A stretch of 42,813 nt of DNA from Candidatus Hydrogenedens sp. (GTDB lineage: Bacteria > Hydrogenedentota > Hydrogenedentia > Hydrogenedentales > JAEUWI01), in NCBI GenBank assembly GCA_016125095.1, contig WGMK01000010.1, positions 395,336 through 438,148 of the forward strand, written 5' to 3'. The notes below the pieces were generated by a model. The model was given only the letters and a program-made list of their open reading frames with translations, did not search any database and was not told the origin of the DNA. Positions 26,848 through 35,796 of the stretch are shown in pieces. Both the position numbers and the translations under genes were made by a program. Every line of letters starts with the position of its first letter. Positions within the stretch are counted from its first letter, which is position 1.

Positions 26848-28803
26848 TCAAGGGGCCGCAGGGCAGTAGCCGTCCTCGCCTTCGCCGCAGTAGGTGTAGC
26901 CGCCCAGGTTGTAATACTGGATCAGCCGCAGCAATTCGGTAAGGCCGATCGTCCAGTCCTGCGGACCGTAGTCGCTGCTGTGCGGCACGCAGGACTCCCG
27001 CGCCTCGTCGATGCCGGGCTCGAATCCATCCTCGGTGGCATCGGGCGTCGCGGCGCAATGCAGCGCGCCGGCATTGAAGAGTTGGATGACGCGCAGCAGT
27101 TCCACCAGCGCAATCACCTGGTCGGGTGTGGTGTCGGCGCTGTGCACTGCAGGCAACTCGCCCTCGGGCTCGCCTTCCGGCACCAGATTGGTGCCCGTTA
27201 CGGTAATCAGAAAATTGCCATCGAAGTCGTTTGAGGCGAGGGTGTATGTCGCCGTAGATACGGTCGTGCCGGATTCCGGCGTAAAGCGGACCTCGAAATA
27301 ATCGGTCTGTCCGGTGAGGATCGAGTTGCCGCTGGGTGGCACGACGGACCACAAACCGGGTTCGCTGGAGTCGATGGCCACGGGCGGACTGACGGGAAAG
27401 GAAACGTTGCTGAGCGCCTTCAAGTCGATTCGAAGCACGGAGGTTTGTGCCGGCACGCCCACCAGGTTTCGCGATACCACATTGCCCACCAGATTTCCTC
27501 CGATGCGGTATTCGAGATCCGGCGTGAAGAGGCCGATATAGACGCGCAAGTCGCAGGAAAAGCGGGGCGCGTCTACACTGAGAAATGCCCCCGTGTTGAA
27601 GTTCCGCTCTTCGGATTCCACCGTCAATGTTCCGGTCATCGATTCCCCTGGATGCAAAATGCCGTCTGCGGGAAACACGGGGGGCTCGAAGGTGACGAAA
27701 CCGTTGTCATTGTTTGTTAGCGTAAAGGTCAACGTATCTGCACCGAGGTAATCGGTTTCCCCAGTGTTGGTGTAGACCATATCGTACGACTGGGAGAACC
27801 CTTCCATATTCTGGAAGTTCTGACTGATTTTTCCGTCGCAGACCTCCGGGCCGGTGTAACTCAAGACCGCCGGGGAATACGCGACCGAGTCGCTGCCGAT
27901 ATTGGTGGGAAGGTCGGACGCACTGTCGGCCAAGCCTAAGCTTACCGTGCCGGAGCCGAGCGTTGTAGCGCCTGCGCCGGCGAGCGAGATACTCAGGTTC
28001 ATGGAGACGGTGATAGACGTGGCCAGCGAAGACCGGCAGTCCGGCGTGAAAGTGCCCGGGTATCCCAACGTATCGCTGACGAAGACCGTCAGCGATTGGC
28101 CCTCCTCGGTGAAATCGGTCAGGTTCGGGCCATCAAGCCTATCGACCGTCATGGAGCCGTTTGCGGTGGCTCCTACCGTGGCGGAAGCGGTGACCGAGAG
28201 CGCATTGGATACGATCGGCTGTATTTCGCTGGGGAAGCGTGTGAGGATGGCCGACTTTAATGAGGCGGATCGCTCGTAGGCCACCGAGGGATTTGTCGCC
28301 TCGATGTCCGTCGGCGCGTCGAGCAGGTAGCTGTCGAGTGCAATCATGTCGGAACTGTCGAAGCGCTGATTGTCGATGACCTTGATGTTGGTGGTTCCGC
28401 TGGGCAGGCTGTTTACAAGTAAACCGAATCCGTTGGCGTTCATCCACGCGCCGAAGGCCGTCCGGAACGGAATGCCGACCGTCGCGGTGATATAGTTCTG
28501 GACGAGAAGAAACTGCGAGCCTGAAGCCGCGCCCAGCGTAAGCGAAGTAGCCTCAAGGCTGATATCGCCGCTGAGGTCCGCCGTCAGCGTACATTCACTC
28601 GTTCCAGACAACGCTAGCGAGAGGTTTGTTGTAGAGTACCCGGCGCTATCCGAGAGCGTCGAAGTGACGCCTCCGTTGTAGTCCAGCGTCTTGGTCACTT
28701 GCGCGTGGAGCGCCCTCGGCGCCAGCATGAAAAGCGAGCACAGCGCGATTGAGGTTGCAGCGCGCAATGCGCGCGTGCGAACCATGGCGGCGACTTTTGG
28801 CAT
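26848..28803 (-). CDS. Secreted protein with Ig-like/HYDIN-type domain and two-unit dockerin-like tail
   Basis: 651 aa with a signal peptide (cut after ALHA, near residue 34). The first 300 residues are Ser/Thr-rich beta and not recognised. Residues about 330-430 and 440-535 look like Ig-fold 'choice-of-anchor' and HYDIN-type repeats (DSSEPGLWSVV...ILTGQTDYFEVRF). A short PEGEPEGE linker leads to residues 554-651: two units of the form HS(A/S)D...(L/V)xELLRxIQ(L/Y)(F/Y)N, each followed by Cys and an EDG(F/Y) motif. The same tail ends the protein at 36632-38614. An alternative start is the Met six codons in. Function unknown. Confidence 0.75.
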   Translation of the reverse strand: MPKVAAMVRTRALRAATSIALCSLFMLAPRALHAQVTKTLDYNGGVTSTLSDSAGYSTTNLSLALSGTSECTLTADLSGDISLEATSLTLGAASGSQFLLVQNYITATVGIPFRTAFGAWMNANGFGLLVNSLPSGTTNIKVIDNQRFDSSDMIALDSYLLDAPTDIEATNPSVAYERSASLKSAILTRFPSEIQPIVSNALSVTASATVGATANGSMTVDRLDGPNLTDFTEEGQSLTVFVSDTLGYPGTFTPDCRSSLATSITVSMNLSISLAGAGATTLGSGTVSLGLADSASDLPTNIGSDSVAYSPAVLSYTGPEVCDGKISQNFQNMEGFSQSYDMVYTNTGETDYLGADTLTFTLTNNDNGFVTFEPPVFPADGILHPGESMTGTLTVESEERNFNTGAFLSVDAPRFSCDLRVYIGLFTPDLEYRIGGNLVGNVVSRNLVGVPAQTSVLRIDLKALSNVSFPVSPPVAIDSSEPGLWSVVPPSGNSILTGQTDYFEVRFTPESGTTVSTATYTLASNDFDGNFLITVTGTNLVPEGEPEGELPAVHSADTTPDQVIALVELLRVIQLFNAGALHCAATPDATEDGFEPGIDEARESCVPHSSDYGPQDWTIGLTELLRLIQYYNLGGYTYCGEGEDGYCPAAP

Positions 28804-28826
28804 GAGCTATACCGTTCCCCAAGACA

Positions 28827-28852
28827 CCGGCGGGACGGGGAGCGCCCGCCGG
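28827..28852 (-). other. Hairpin in the 80-bp gap upstream of the dockerin-tailed gene
   Basis: Arms CCGGCGGG (28827-28834) and CCCGCCGG (28845-28852), loop of 10 nt. It lies between two minus-strand genes and may terminate the upstream one; no T-run follows. Confidence 0.35.
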
Positions 28853-28883
28853 ATAGCCTGCGGCAAGTGTGCCAAAACTCGAA

Positions 28884-29438
28884 TTACTCGTCAACTGGCG
28901 CCTCGGGTGCCACGGCAGGCTCGGACGCGGGCGCCGGACAGGCTCCCGTTGCGGCTTCTCGACCGTAATCCTCTGGCAGTGGTGTCGGTTCCTGCATGGC
29001 CGGAACGCCGCGCTGAACCATGTCTGACACCTTCGCCGCGTGCGCCTGAATCAGCTTGACGACCTCCGGGTCTTCGGAAGTGGAGGTGACCACCACGCCG
29101 TTTTCGATGTCCTCCACCGCCATGTCGACCTTGTCGCTATGTGCGGCCAACTCGCGGAATACCGGATCCCAGCCGCGCACCATGCCGCCGCGCTGGTAGA
29201 GCGTGCCCATCTCGCGCGGATGACGCTGCAGCACCGGCAACAGATCCGCGTCCGAGGTCGTGGTGGTCGTGCGCACGCCGTTATCGAGATTCTCGACCGT
29301 GCGCGAAATCTTGGTGTGGTCGAACACCAGCGCATGCGCGTCTTGCATCAGCGCCCGCTTCGGCTGCGCGAAGCCCTCCGGCGATAGTGCAAAGGAAAGT
29401 AGCACAACGAGAGGGAGAAGGATTGCCGGATACCGCAT
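28884..29438 (-). CDS. Secreted protein with an internal duplication, unknown function
   Basis: 184 aa from the ATG at 29438 (GGAGG 5 bp upstream). The signal peptide ends near residue 24 (GFAQ). The mature protein holds two related units of about 50 residues. Unit A starts at H41 with the core HTKISRTVENLDNGV, then TTTTTSDADLLPVLQRH. Unit B starts at H100 with HSDKVDMAVEDIENGV, then SEDPEVVKLIQAH. The pattern is H-x-K-hydrophobic-x-(R/M)-x-V-E-(N/D)-x-x-x-G-V followed by SxDxxhhxhhQxH. I recall similar two-unit secreted proteins in Hydrogenedentota and Planctomycetes but no named family. Paired His in each unit could bind metal; that is an inference. A Pro/Ala-rich tail with one Cys ends the protein. 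Confidence 0.75.
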   Translation of the reverse strand: MRYPAILLPLVVLLSFALSPEGFAQPKRALMQDAHALVFDHTKISRTVENLDNGVRTTTTTSDADLLPVLQRHPREMGTLYQRGGMVRGWDPVFRELAAHSDKVDMAVEDIENGVVVTSTSEDPEVVKLIQAHAAKVSDMVQRGVPAMQEPTPLPEDYGREAATGACPAPASEPAVAPEAPVDE

Positions 29439-29512
29439 GACGGCCTCCAATCGCGGGCCGTTTGGCGGCCGCTGCGGCGACCCCGCCGTACCGGCCGCGC
29501 CCGCCTGTATTG

Positions 29513-29541
29513 ATCCTACCCCCGGATTCTTCCTTCGTCAA
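29513..29541 (-). promoter_or_regulatory. Promoter of the duplicated-unit secreted protein gene
   Basis: Minus strand: TTGACG (29541-29536), 17-bp spacer, TAGGAT (29518-29513). The predicted start near 29506 gives a leader of about 68 nt. Confidence 0.55.
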
Positions 29542-29603
29542 TGCACGCGTTTTGGCAGGCGCTCTTGGCGGCTTGCGGCCGTTCTCGCAGCAAAAGTTAA
29601 CTA

Positions 29604-29632
29604 TTGACAACACTGCGCATTCCTGATATCCT
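29604..29632 (+). promoter_or_regulatory. Sigma70 promoter of the Ser/Thr kinase operon
   Basis: Perfect TTGACA (29604-29609), 17-bp spacer, TATCCT (29627-29632). The predicted start near 29639 leaves a 42-nt leader with TGGAGGG. Together with the divergent promoter it explains the 242-bp gap between the two genes. Confidence 0.7.
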
Positions 29633-29680
29633 CCGACAACTACAAGATGGAGTGGTGTATCTGGAGGGTTCTTACAACCC

Positions 29681-31876
29681 ATGGTGGAGAGTGAGTTTGG
29701 CCAGGCGTCCCTGATGGGGCGGAAGCTGGGGAACTACGACGTCCGGGCGCTGATTGGCTGCGGGGCGATGGGGGCGGTGTATAGAGCGCAGGACGTGGTG
29801 TTGAACCGTCCCGTGGCGCTGAAGGTCATGCTGGGTAGCCTGGCGCGGAACCCGGAGCAGGTGCGGCGTTTTCAGCGCGAAGCGCAGGCGGCGGCACCGC
29901 TTATCCACCAGAACATCGTGCGGATCTACGAGGCGGGCGTGCGTTCGGGCACGCCGTTTATCGCGATGGAGTATGTCGAGGGCGAGGCCTTCGACCGGTT
30001 TCTCGATCGAACCGGGCCGCTGCCGTGGCGACATGCGCTGGAACTGGCGGATCAGGTGGCCCAGGGGCTGGCCTGCGCGCATGCGCACGGGGTGGTGCAC
30101 CGCGATGTGAAGCCCGCGAATATTCTGCTGGACAAGCAGGGGCGCGTTCGGCTGACCGATTTCGGCATTGCCAAGGTGCGCGACCGCAGTTCGGGGATGA
30201 CCGACCACGGCCAGTTCATCGGCACACCGGAATACATGTCGCCCGAGCAGTGCTCGGGAGTATCGGAAATCGGACCGCCGAGCGACCTATTCTCCCTCGG
30301 CGTCACACTGTATCGGATGATCGGCGGCACGCTGCCGTTTCATGGGGGTTCTACTGCGGCGTTGATTGCGGGTATCACACTCGATACGCCTGTGCGGCTG
30401 AACAAGCTGTTGGTCGATGTGCCCGACGACGTGGCCCGGCTGGTGGCGCACCTGCTGGAGAAGGCACCCGAGCGGCGTCCGGAGAGTGCAGCGGCGCTCT
30501 CGGAGATGATTGGCCGGCTGCTGTCCAACGATGGCGGTTCGTCGGCGATGCCCGATGCGCTGTCGGCATTCATCCGCGAACAGGCGAAGCCCCGCGGCGA
30601 TAGCCATCCTTCGCCGGCGCCGCGCGACAAGCCGCGCGCGGCGCAGCCGCGATTCCGGCGGCAGCGGGCGGTGAAATACGAACCCATCAGCGGCGGCGCG
30701 AAGGCCGCAGCGGCGGCCCTGGCAGCCGTGTCCATCGCTGCTGCGGCGTATTGGAATGTCCTCGCGCGGCCGGTCGCGGTCGAGGCTGCGCCCTTGCTCG
30801 AGCGTGCGGTGTTTGTGCAATCGCAGCCGGGTGTTTTTGTGCATGCGCTTCCCGAGGACTGGGCCGTGGACGGCATCAGTTGGGATTCGCGCGAATCGCA
30901 GGTGCTGGTGCGGCTGGCTGGGCGCGGCGGAACGGCGTGGTCGGGCGGCGAGGGCTGGCTGGTGGTTAATCCGGACACCGGCGAAGTGACCGTGCCGAGA
31001 GCGCCTCGATCGCCTGCGACCGATCCCGAATTCGCCGCATACGGCGCGCGTCAGCCGCGCGTGCAGGCGGCCGGCGGTTCGTTCGCACTGGCCGCTGCCT
31101 GGGGCGAGCCGGGGCAGGTAGCGCTGTTGCGCCAGCCGCTCTCCTTGCTGACGCCCGCGTCCGAACCGCTCGCGGTGCTTACGGCCGAAACCTGGGGAAC
31201 GCGCGGCGCTTGGGATGATCCCGGCATCGAGACCGCGGCCTTCCTCCTACCCCGCTCGGCGGGCGCCTATGTGGTGCGTCCGGCGGGATCGGGGGGCGCC
31301 GCGTTCGCGGCGGTAGATTCCAACGGGACGTTGAACACCTTGTACTCCGAGACGCGCACGGTGATGGGCGGCAGCGTTCAGTTGTCGCCCGACGGCGGCG
31401 CGCTTTGGTATCTGTGCCGTGAAGCGGCGGGCCGGCGGATACTGAGCAGGCTCGCGCCGCTTTCCGCGGGTGCCGCCTCCATCAATATTGTCGATTCCAG
31501 CGGCCTCGGCGAGACCTATTCCATCGCCCCCGAAGGCTCGCTCGCCGCCGTGGAAACGCGTACCGAAATCGCGCTCTATAGCGCGGATGGCTCGCTGATC
31601 CACGACGGACTCGCCGGCGGCACGTTGCATCCGCAGGCGTGGCATCCCTCGGGGCGCTTTTTCCTCGTGGCGCGCAGAGGCGAACTGCTGGCGCAGGAAG
31701 CCGCGCCGCCCTATCGCGCCACCGTGGCGGCGCGATTCGAATCCACGAACCCGTCCCACGCGGCCGTGTCGCCGGGCGGACGCTGGGCGGCGGTGGTGCT
31801 TGAGCATGACAACATCGCAGAGATCGCGTTTATCGACTTGGGCAGCCTGATGTTCGCGGCGGGAGCAAGCGCATGA
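29681..31876 (+). CDS. Membrane Ser/Thr protein kinase 1
   Basis: 731 aa. Hanks-type kinase domain at about 17-285 with the glycine loop GCGAMGAV (26-33), K48, E67, HRDVKPAN with D142, DFG at 160-162 and GTPEYMSPEQ (181-190). All catalytic residues are present. A basic linker leads to one membrane span (about 341-360). The remaining 370 residues lie outside the cytoplasm and show repeated beta-strand stretches (SPDGGALWYL, SPGGRWAAVVLE) like a WD40/TolB-type propeller, a plausible ligand or envelope sensor. First gene of a likely four-gene operon. Targets unknown. Confidence 0.92.
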   Translation: MVESEFGQASLMGRKLGNYDVRALIGCGAMGAVYRAQDVVLNRPVALKVMLGSLARNPEQVRRFQREAQAAAPLIHQNIVRIYEAGVRSGTPFIAMEYVEGEAFDRFLDRTGPLPWRHALELADQVAQGLACAHAHGVVHRDVKPANILLDKQGRVRLTDFGIAKVRDRSSGMTDHGQFIGTPEYMSPEQCSGVSEIGPPSDLFSLGVTLYRMIGGTLPFHGGSTAALIAGITLDTPVRLNKLLVDVPDDVARLVAHLLEKAPERRPESAAALSEMIGRLLSNDGGSSAMPDALSAFIREQAKPRGDSHPSPAPRDKPRAAQPRFRRQRAVKYEPISGGAKAAAAALAAVSIAAAAYWNVLARPVAVEAAPLLERAVFVQSQPGVFVHALPEDWAVDGISWDSRESQVLVRLAGRGGTAWSGGEGWLVVNPDTGEVTVPRAPRSPATDPEFAAYGARQPRVQAAGGSFALAAAWGEPGQVALLRQPLSLLTPASEPLAVLTAETWGTRGAWDDPGIETAAFLLPRSAGAYVVRPAGSGGAAFAAVDSNGTLNTLYSETRTVMGGSVQLSPDGGALWYLCREAAGRRILSRLAPLSAGAASINIVDSSGLGETYSIAPEGSLAAVETRTEIALYSADGSLIHDGLAGGTLHPQAWHPSGRFFLVARRGELLAQEAAPPYRATVAARFESTNPSHAAVSPGGRWAAVVLEHDNIAEIAFIDLGSLMFAAGASA

Positions 31877-34041
31877 GCCTGGAACAAACACCGCCGAAGC
31901 GCTACCAGTTCGGCGCCTACGAGATTCTGGATACCGTGGGTCACGGGGGGATGGGCGTGGTCTACCGCGCCTACGACCGGAACCTCGGGCGGGCGGTGGC
32001 GCTGAAGATTCTGCGCGACGAGTTGCGTGGAGAGGCCAAGGTGGCGGCGCGGTTTCAGCGCGAAGCCGAGGCCTGCGGACGACTGGACCATCCCAACATC
32101 GTGCACGTGTATTCGGTAGGCATGGTGGAGAACATTCCGTTCATCGCGATGGAATTCGTCGAGGGCGAGACCCTGGCCTGCCGCATGCGTCGCGAGGGAT
32201 TGATCGACTGGCGCGAGGCCCTGAGGATCGGCGCGCAGGTGGCAGACGCGTTGGGCGCGGCGCACGAGGCGCAGATTATCCACCGCGACGTGAAGCCCGG
32301 CAATATCCTGCTCGACCTAGAAGGCCGCGCGCGCGTGACGGATTTCGGCATCGCGAAAATCCTGAACGCCTCGACCCAGCTGACAACCGACGGCACGCGG
32401 CTGGGCACGCCGCAATACATGTGCCCGGAGCGCTGCCAGAACCAGAAAGTCACTCCCGCGAGCGATATCTATTCGCTCGGCGTGGTGTTGTTCCAGGCCA
32501 TTACTTGCCGCTTGCCGTATGAAGCACGCTCGAATGTCGAGCTCCTGAATCAGATCAGCGCGGGCGAGCCGAAGCGACTGCGGGATCTCTTACCCGACAT
32601 ACCGGACTCGGTCGACCGCCTGTTGGCCTACATGTTGGAAAAGTCGCCCGACAAGCGTCCGAGCAGCGCGCGCGTGTTGTCCGAGGCCATCGAGCGGGTG
32701 CTGTCCGGCGGTACATTGGACGAACACGCCGAGGCCCTTGCGCAGCGGCTGGACCAATACCGGCGCTCGCTGCCGGAGGCATCGCCGGTCACGCCCGACC
32801 CCGACACGCCGACCCGCGCGCTCGGGTCGCATCGCAAAGTCGCCCGCAAGGTCAGCCGCCGCTGGTTCTCCTTGCCGCGTTCGGCCCGTTTGGCGCTGGC
32901 CTTCGCGTTTGTCTTGTCCGCTGCCGCAGGCATTGCGGTATCGGTGGCTTCACTGACGGAGCAAGCAGCACCCCTGCTCGGTCCCCTGAGCGCCGAGTCT
33001 GTCGTGGCGCGCTGGAATGAGCCGGTCGACTTGCTTGCCTTCCGCTCCGAGGCGCCCGGGATCACGCTCGCGTCGCTCGCGCTGCCCGATTTCGAGGTGG
33101 CGGATCTTTCGCTGCGTGGGACTTCGGGCGGCGTCGCGCTGCTGCGCGGCAAGGCAGGCTCGGCGCGCGCTGGGCACTATGCAGTTGCGGGATGGGGACC
33201 GGAGAATGCGGCGCAACTGCTGGTGCCGCCGTTCTTGGGGACAAAGTCGGCCGGCTTGCGCCTGCTGGACGATGCCGAGGGAGAATCCGTCGCGCTTGCG
33301 GGCGCTGCCGGGGTACGCCGCTTTTACAGCGATGGCTGGCGCGCGGGGGCACCGGCTCCAGGCGAAAAGTTGTGGAGCGCCGCAGCGGGCCCGATCACCC
33401 AGCCCTTTTTCAACGCGGAGGGGAACTGGATTCGCATCGGGGCGTATAACACCGGCGGGTATCACGACTGGCAACTCGGGGTCATCGAAGCATCGGGATT
33501 GCGTCGTACCGACGAACTGACGCCGCCGGGTCCGCCGATAGCGGCGGTCGCAGCGCGAGGCGGAACCGACGTAGTCGCCTATCTTCGCGAACTTCCGTCG
33601 CGGGGCGAGGCTTCCGTGGAACTCCGCGCGCTTTCCGGAACGCGCGAGATTTCGCTTGCCGAAGGAGCCCTCGAACTGGCGTCCGGCGCGGTGTCTCCTT
33701 CAGGGCGCGTGGCCTTCGGACGTACCGACGGCACGGAGCCGGGCGTATTTAGTTGCGAGCCGGGTGACCACGCGGAGGCGGCGCTGGTGTCCACCGGAGC
33801 CTGGCCGCAATGGATCTCGGCTGAGACGCTGTTGATTCACGACACCGACCGCCTAGGCCGGGTGCAGCTTTTCCTGGTGCCGCTGGCGCAGCCGCTGAGC
33901 CGAGTCCAACTCACGCATTTTGACAGTGGTGTGTCGGCCACCGGCGCCGTACTTCAAGCGGAATCCGGAAGGGCGGCGGTGGCGCTGCCCGGCGGCCGAT
34001 CGGTCGCGCTGATCGATTTGGAGCAGGCCAGCGCAGTATAG
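31873..34041 (+). CDS. Membrane Ser/Thr protein kinase 2
   Basis: 722 aa; its ATG overlaps the stop of kinase 1 (ATGA), so the two are translated together. Kinase domain at about 14-280 with GHGGMGVV (23-30), K45, E64, HRDVKPGN with D139, DFG at 157-159 and GTPQYMCPER. One membrane span lies near 338-360. The C-terminal 360 residues are a beta-rich outward domain with weak propeller-like repeats (PLSRVQLTHFDSGVS), different in sequence from kinase 1. The two kinases look like a tandem duplication whose sensor halves have diverged, so they may hetero-pair; this is an inference. Confidence 0.92.
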   Translation: MSLEQTPPKRYQFGAYEILDTVGHGGMGVVYRAYDRNLGRAVALKILRDELRGEAKVAARFQREAEACGRLDHPNIVHVYSVGMVENIPFIAMEFVEGETLACRMRREGLIDWREALRIGAQVADALGAAHEAQIIHRDVKPGNILLDLEGRARVTDFGIAKILNASTQLTTDGTRLGTPQYMCPERCQNQKVTPASDIYSLGVVLFQAITCRLPYEARSNVELLNQISAGEPKRLRDLLPDIPDSVDRLLAYMLEKSPDKRPSSARVLSEAIERVLSGGTLDEHAEALAQRLDQYRRSLPEASPVTPDPDTPTRALGSHRKVARKVSRRWFSLPRSARLALAFAFVLSAAAGIAVSVASLTEQAAPLLGPLSAESVVARWNEPVDLLAFRSEAPGITLASLALPDFEVADLSLRGTSGGVALLRGKAGSARAGHYAVAGWGPENAAQLLVPPFLGTKSAGLRLLDDAEGESVALAGAAGVRRFYSDGWRAGAPAPGEKLWSAAAGPITQPFFNAEGNWIRIGAYNTGGYHDWQLGVIEASGLRRTDELTPPGPPIAAVAARGGTDVVAYLRELPSRGEASVELRALSGTREISLAEGALELASGAVSPSGRVAFGRTDGTEPGVFSCEPGDHAEAALVSTGAWPQWISAETLLIHDTDRLGRVQLFLVPLAQPLSRVQLTHFDSGVSATGAVLQAESGRAAVALPGGRSVALIDLEQASAV

Positions 34042-34049
34042 TCGGGGGC

Positions 34050-35786
34050 ATGGTTGCCTGGCTTATGCTGGCGGCGCTCGCGGTTCCCGAAGTGTGGACC
34101 GAACCGCTGCTCACCTTTCCCCCACCCGAGACGCGTAGTGATGCGGCATCGGAAACGGTGTCTATCGATACCGCGCGCGGCGAAAGCGCTTCGGCCCTGG
34201 TCGTGTTTCAGGCCGACGAGGCCCTGACGGGCGTCTATGTAGACGCGGCTCCCCCGCATGAATCGCTAACGGCGCCCGAGGTCTTCGTGGCCCAAAGCGA
34301 TGGCACGCTGGAGCCGGTGGAGAAGTTCGATGTGTCCGAGCGCGGTCGCGTGCTGTTGCTGCTGCGTTTCACGGCCCCGGCCGACGCGCGGCCGGGGTTC
34401 TACGAGGACAAGTTCTACATTCGCGCCGACGGCCTGCGCCGCAGCCGCAAGTTGTCGCTGACCTGGCGCGTGCGCGAGGCCGTGCTGCAGCGCTCGATGG
34501 TGCCGCCACTTTACGCCGGTATCGACCTGGATCAACTGCCTGCGGAAAGTGCGGAGCGCGCCGCCGCCTTGGCAGCTGTGGCGGAGTATCCCTTCGACTA
34601 CTACGCCCTGCGTGGCCGCTATGCCGCCAGCCCCGAGGATGCCGTGAGCCTGATCGAGGCGCTGCCCGGGGCCGGTGGACGGCCTGCCCTCATCGGCCCC
34701 GTGTTTCCTTCCGTGGACGAGCGGGGATTGCTGCACCGACAGGCGCTTGAGCAGGGGGCCGCGTGGGCGGCGCACCTGGGCGATGCCTACTGGAACGCCG
34801 GGGTACGTGTGTTGGTCGATACGCCCGATGCGGACGACGCGGCGGCTCAGGCCGGGCGGGTGGTGGCCGAGATTCCGAATTCCATCGCGGTGGTCTCCGG
34901 CAGCTGGTATGCCGCCTCGCCGAGTATCGAGGAGCGTGCCGCGCCGTGGGACGCTAGACTGCTCTCTCCCGGAGGTGCCTCGGTGATCGAGATGCTGCCC
35001 GTATGCGGTGGCGCGCCGGCTACCGTGCAATCGTTGCTGGGCAGTCCTGGGCTTCCGGTACCCGGCATGCCGGGGACAGCCTCCGAGGCCGCTTGGGCCG
35101 GCGACTGCTGCCCGGCCACCGGCTGGTCGCCCCAGCCGGGCGGCGGCGCCTGGCTTGCGTGGGATTTTACGGCACCAATCCGTCTCGAGCGGCTGCGCAT
35201 TGTCGGGCTGTTTGGAATGGACATCAAGCCGCCGGAGGTGTACACGGCCTACACCGGGCAGCCCTATACTTCGTCGACTGTTACCTGGACCGCGCCGCGG
35301 CCGGGGGTCTTGGACGGCGTGTTCAAATACCCGGCGGAATTCGCGGCGCTTCGGCTCGATTTCCTGCCGCCGGCCGATGCTCCCGTGGTAATCACCGAAC
35401 TCATCTGGCAGGAATGCGGAGAGTCGTCCACCGACCGCAGTGGCGTGTGGCTGACTCCGCCGGGTGGACCCTTCGCCACGTCAGCGCCAGAGGGCACGAA
35501 GCTGACCGCTGCCGGGTGGGGGATTCTTGCGGACCATGTGCGCGGCATCATCATGCCGGCCCCGGGAATACAGGAGGGGACGGCCCAGGCGACGATGGCA
35601 GGCGAGTACCTGCGCGATGCGCTCGAGGACGATGCGCTGCTGTTTGGACTCGGCAGCGGTGCGGCGGACCTGGCGCACGAATTCGCAACGCACGCGGCGA
35701 AACAACTGCGCGGCGAGCCGGGGGAGGAATGGCCGAAGCGCGCCGAGGAATTGCGGGAGACGCTGCGGCGCAGGCTGGACAACTGA
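34050..35786 (+). CDS. Exported protein of unknown function with a discoidin-like segment
   Basis: 578 aa, 8 bp after kinase 2. A short hydrophobic N-terminus (MVAWLMLAALAV) looks like a weak signal peptide. Residues about 30-150 are a beta-sandwich (PGFYEDKFYIRADG, KLSLTWRVREAVL) reminiscent of the N-terminal domain of GH123/DUF4091 glycoside hydrolases. The middle reads as an alpha/beta barrel-like stretch. Residues about 340-460 (EAAWAGDCCPATGW, WLAWDFTAPIRLERLRIVGL) look like an F5/8-type sugar-binding domain. No catalytic residues could be identified, so enzymatic function is not claimed. Co-transcription with the kinases suggests an envelope partner. Confidence 0.6.
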   Translation: MVAWLMLAALAVPEVWTEPLLTFPPPETRSDAASETVSIDTARGESASALVVFQADEALTGVYVDAAPPHESLTAPEVFVAQSDGTLEPVEKFDVSERGRVLLLLRFTAPADARPGFYEDKFYIRADGLRRSRKLSLTWRVREAVLQRSMVPPLYAGIDLDQLPAESAERAAALAAVAEYPFDYYALRGRYAASPEDAVSLIEALPGAGGRPALIGPVFPSVDERGLLHRQALEQGAAWAAHLGDAYWNAGVRVLVDTPDADDAAAQAGRVVAEIPNSIAVVSGSWYAASPSIEERAAPWDARLLSPGGASVIEMLPVCGGAPATVQSLLGSPGLPVPGMPGTASEAAWAGDCCPATGWSPQPGGGAWLAWDFTAPIRLERLRIVGLFGMDIKPPEVYTAYTGQPYTSSTVTWTAPRPGVLDGVFKYPAEFAALRLDFLPPADAPVVITELIWQECGESSTDRSGVWLTPPGGPFATSAPEGTKLTAAGWGILADHVRGIIMPAPGIQEGTAQATMAGEYLRDALEDDALLFGLGSGAADLAHEFATHAAKQLRGEPGEEWPKRAEELRETLRRRLDN

Positions 35787-35796
35787 GGACGGGACG

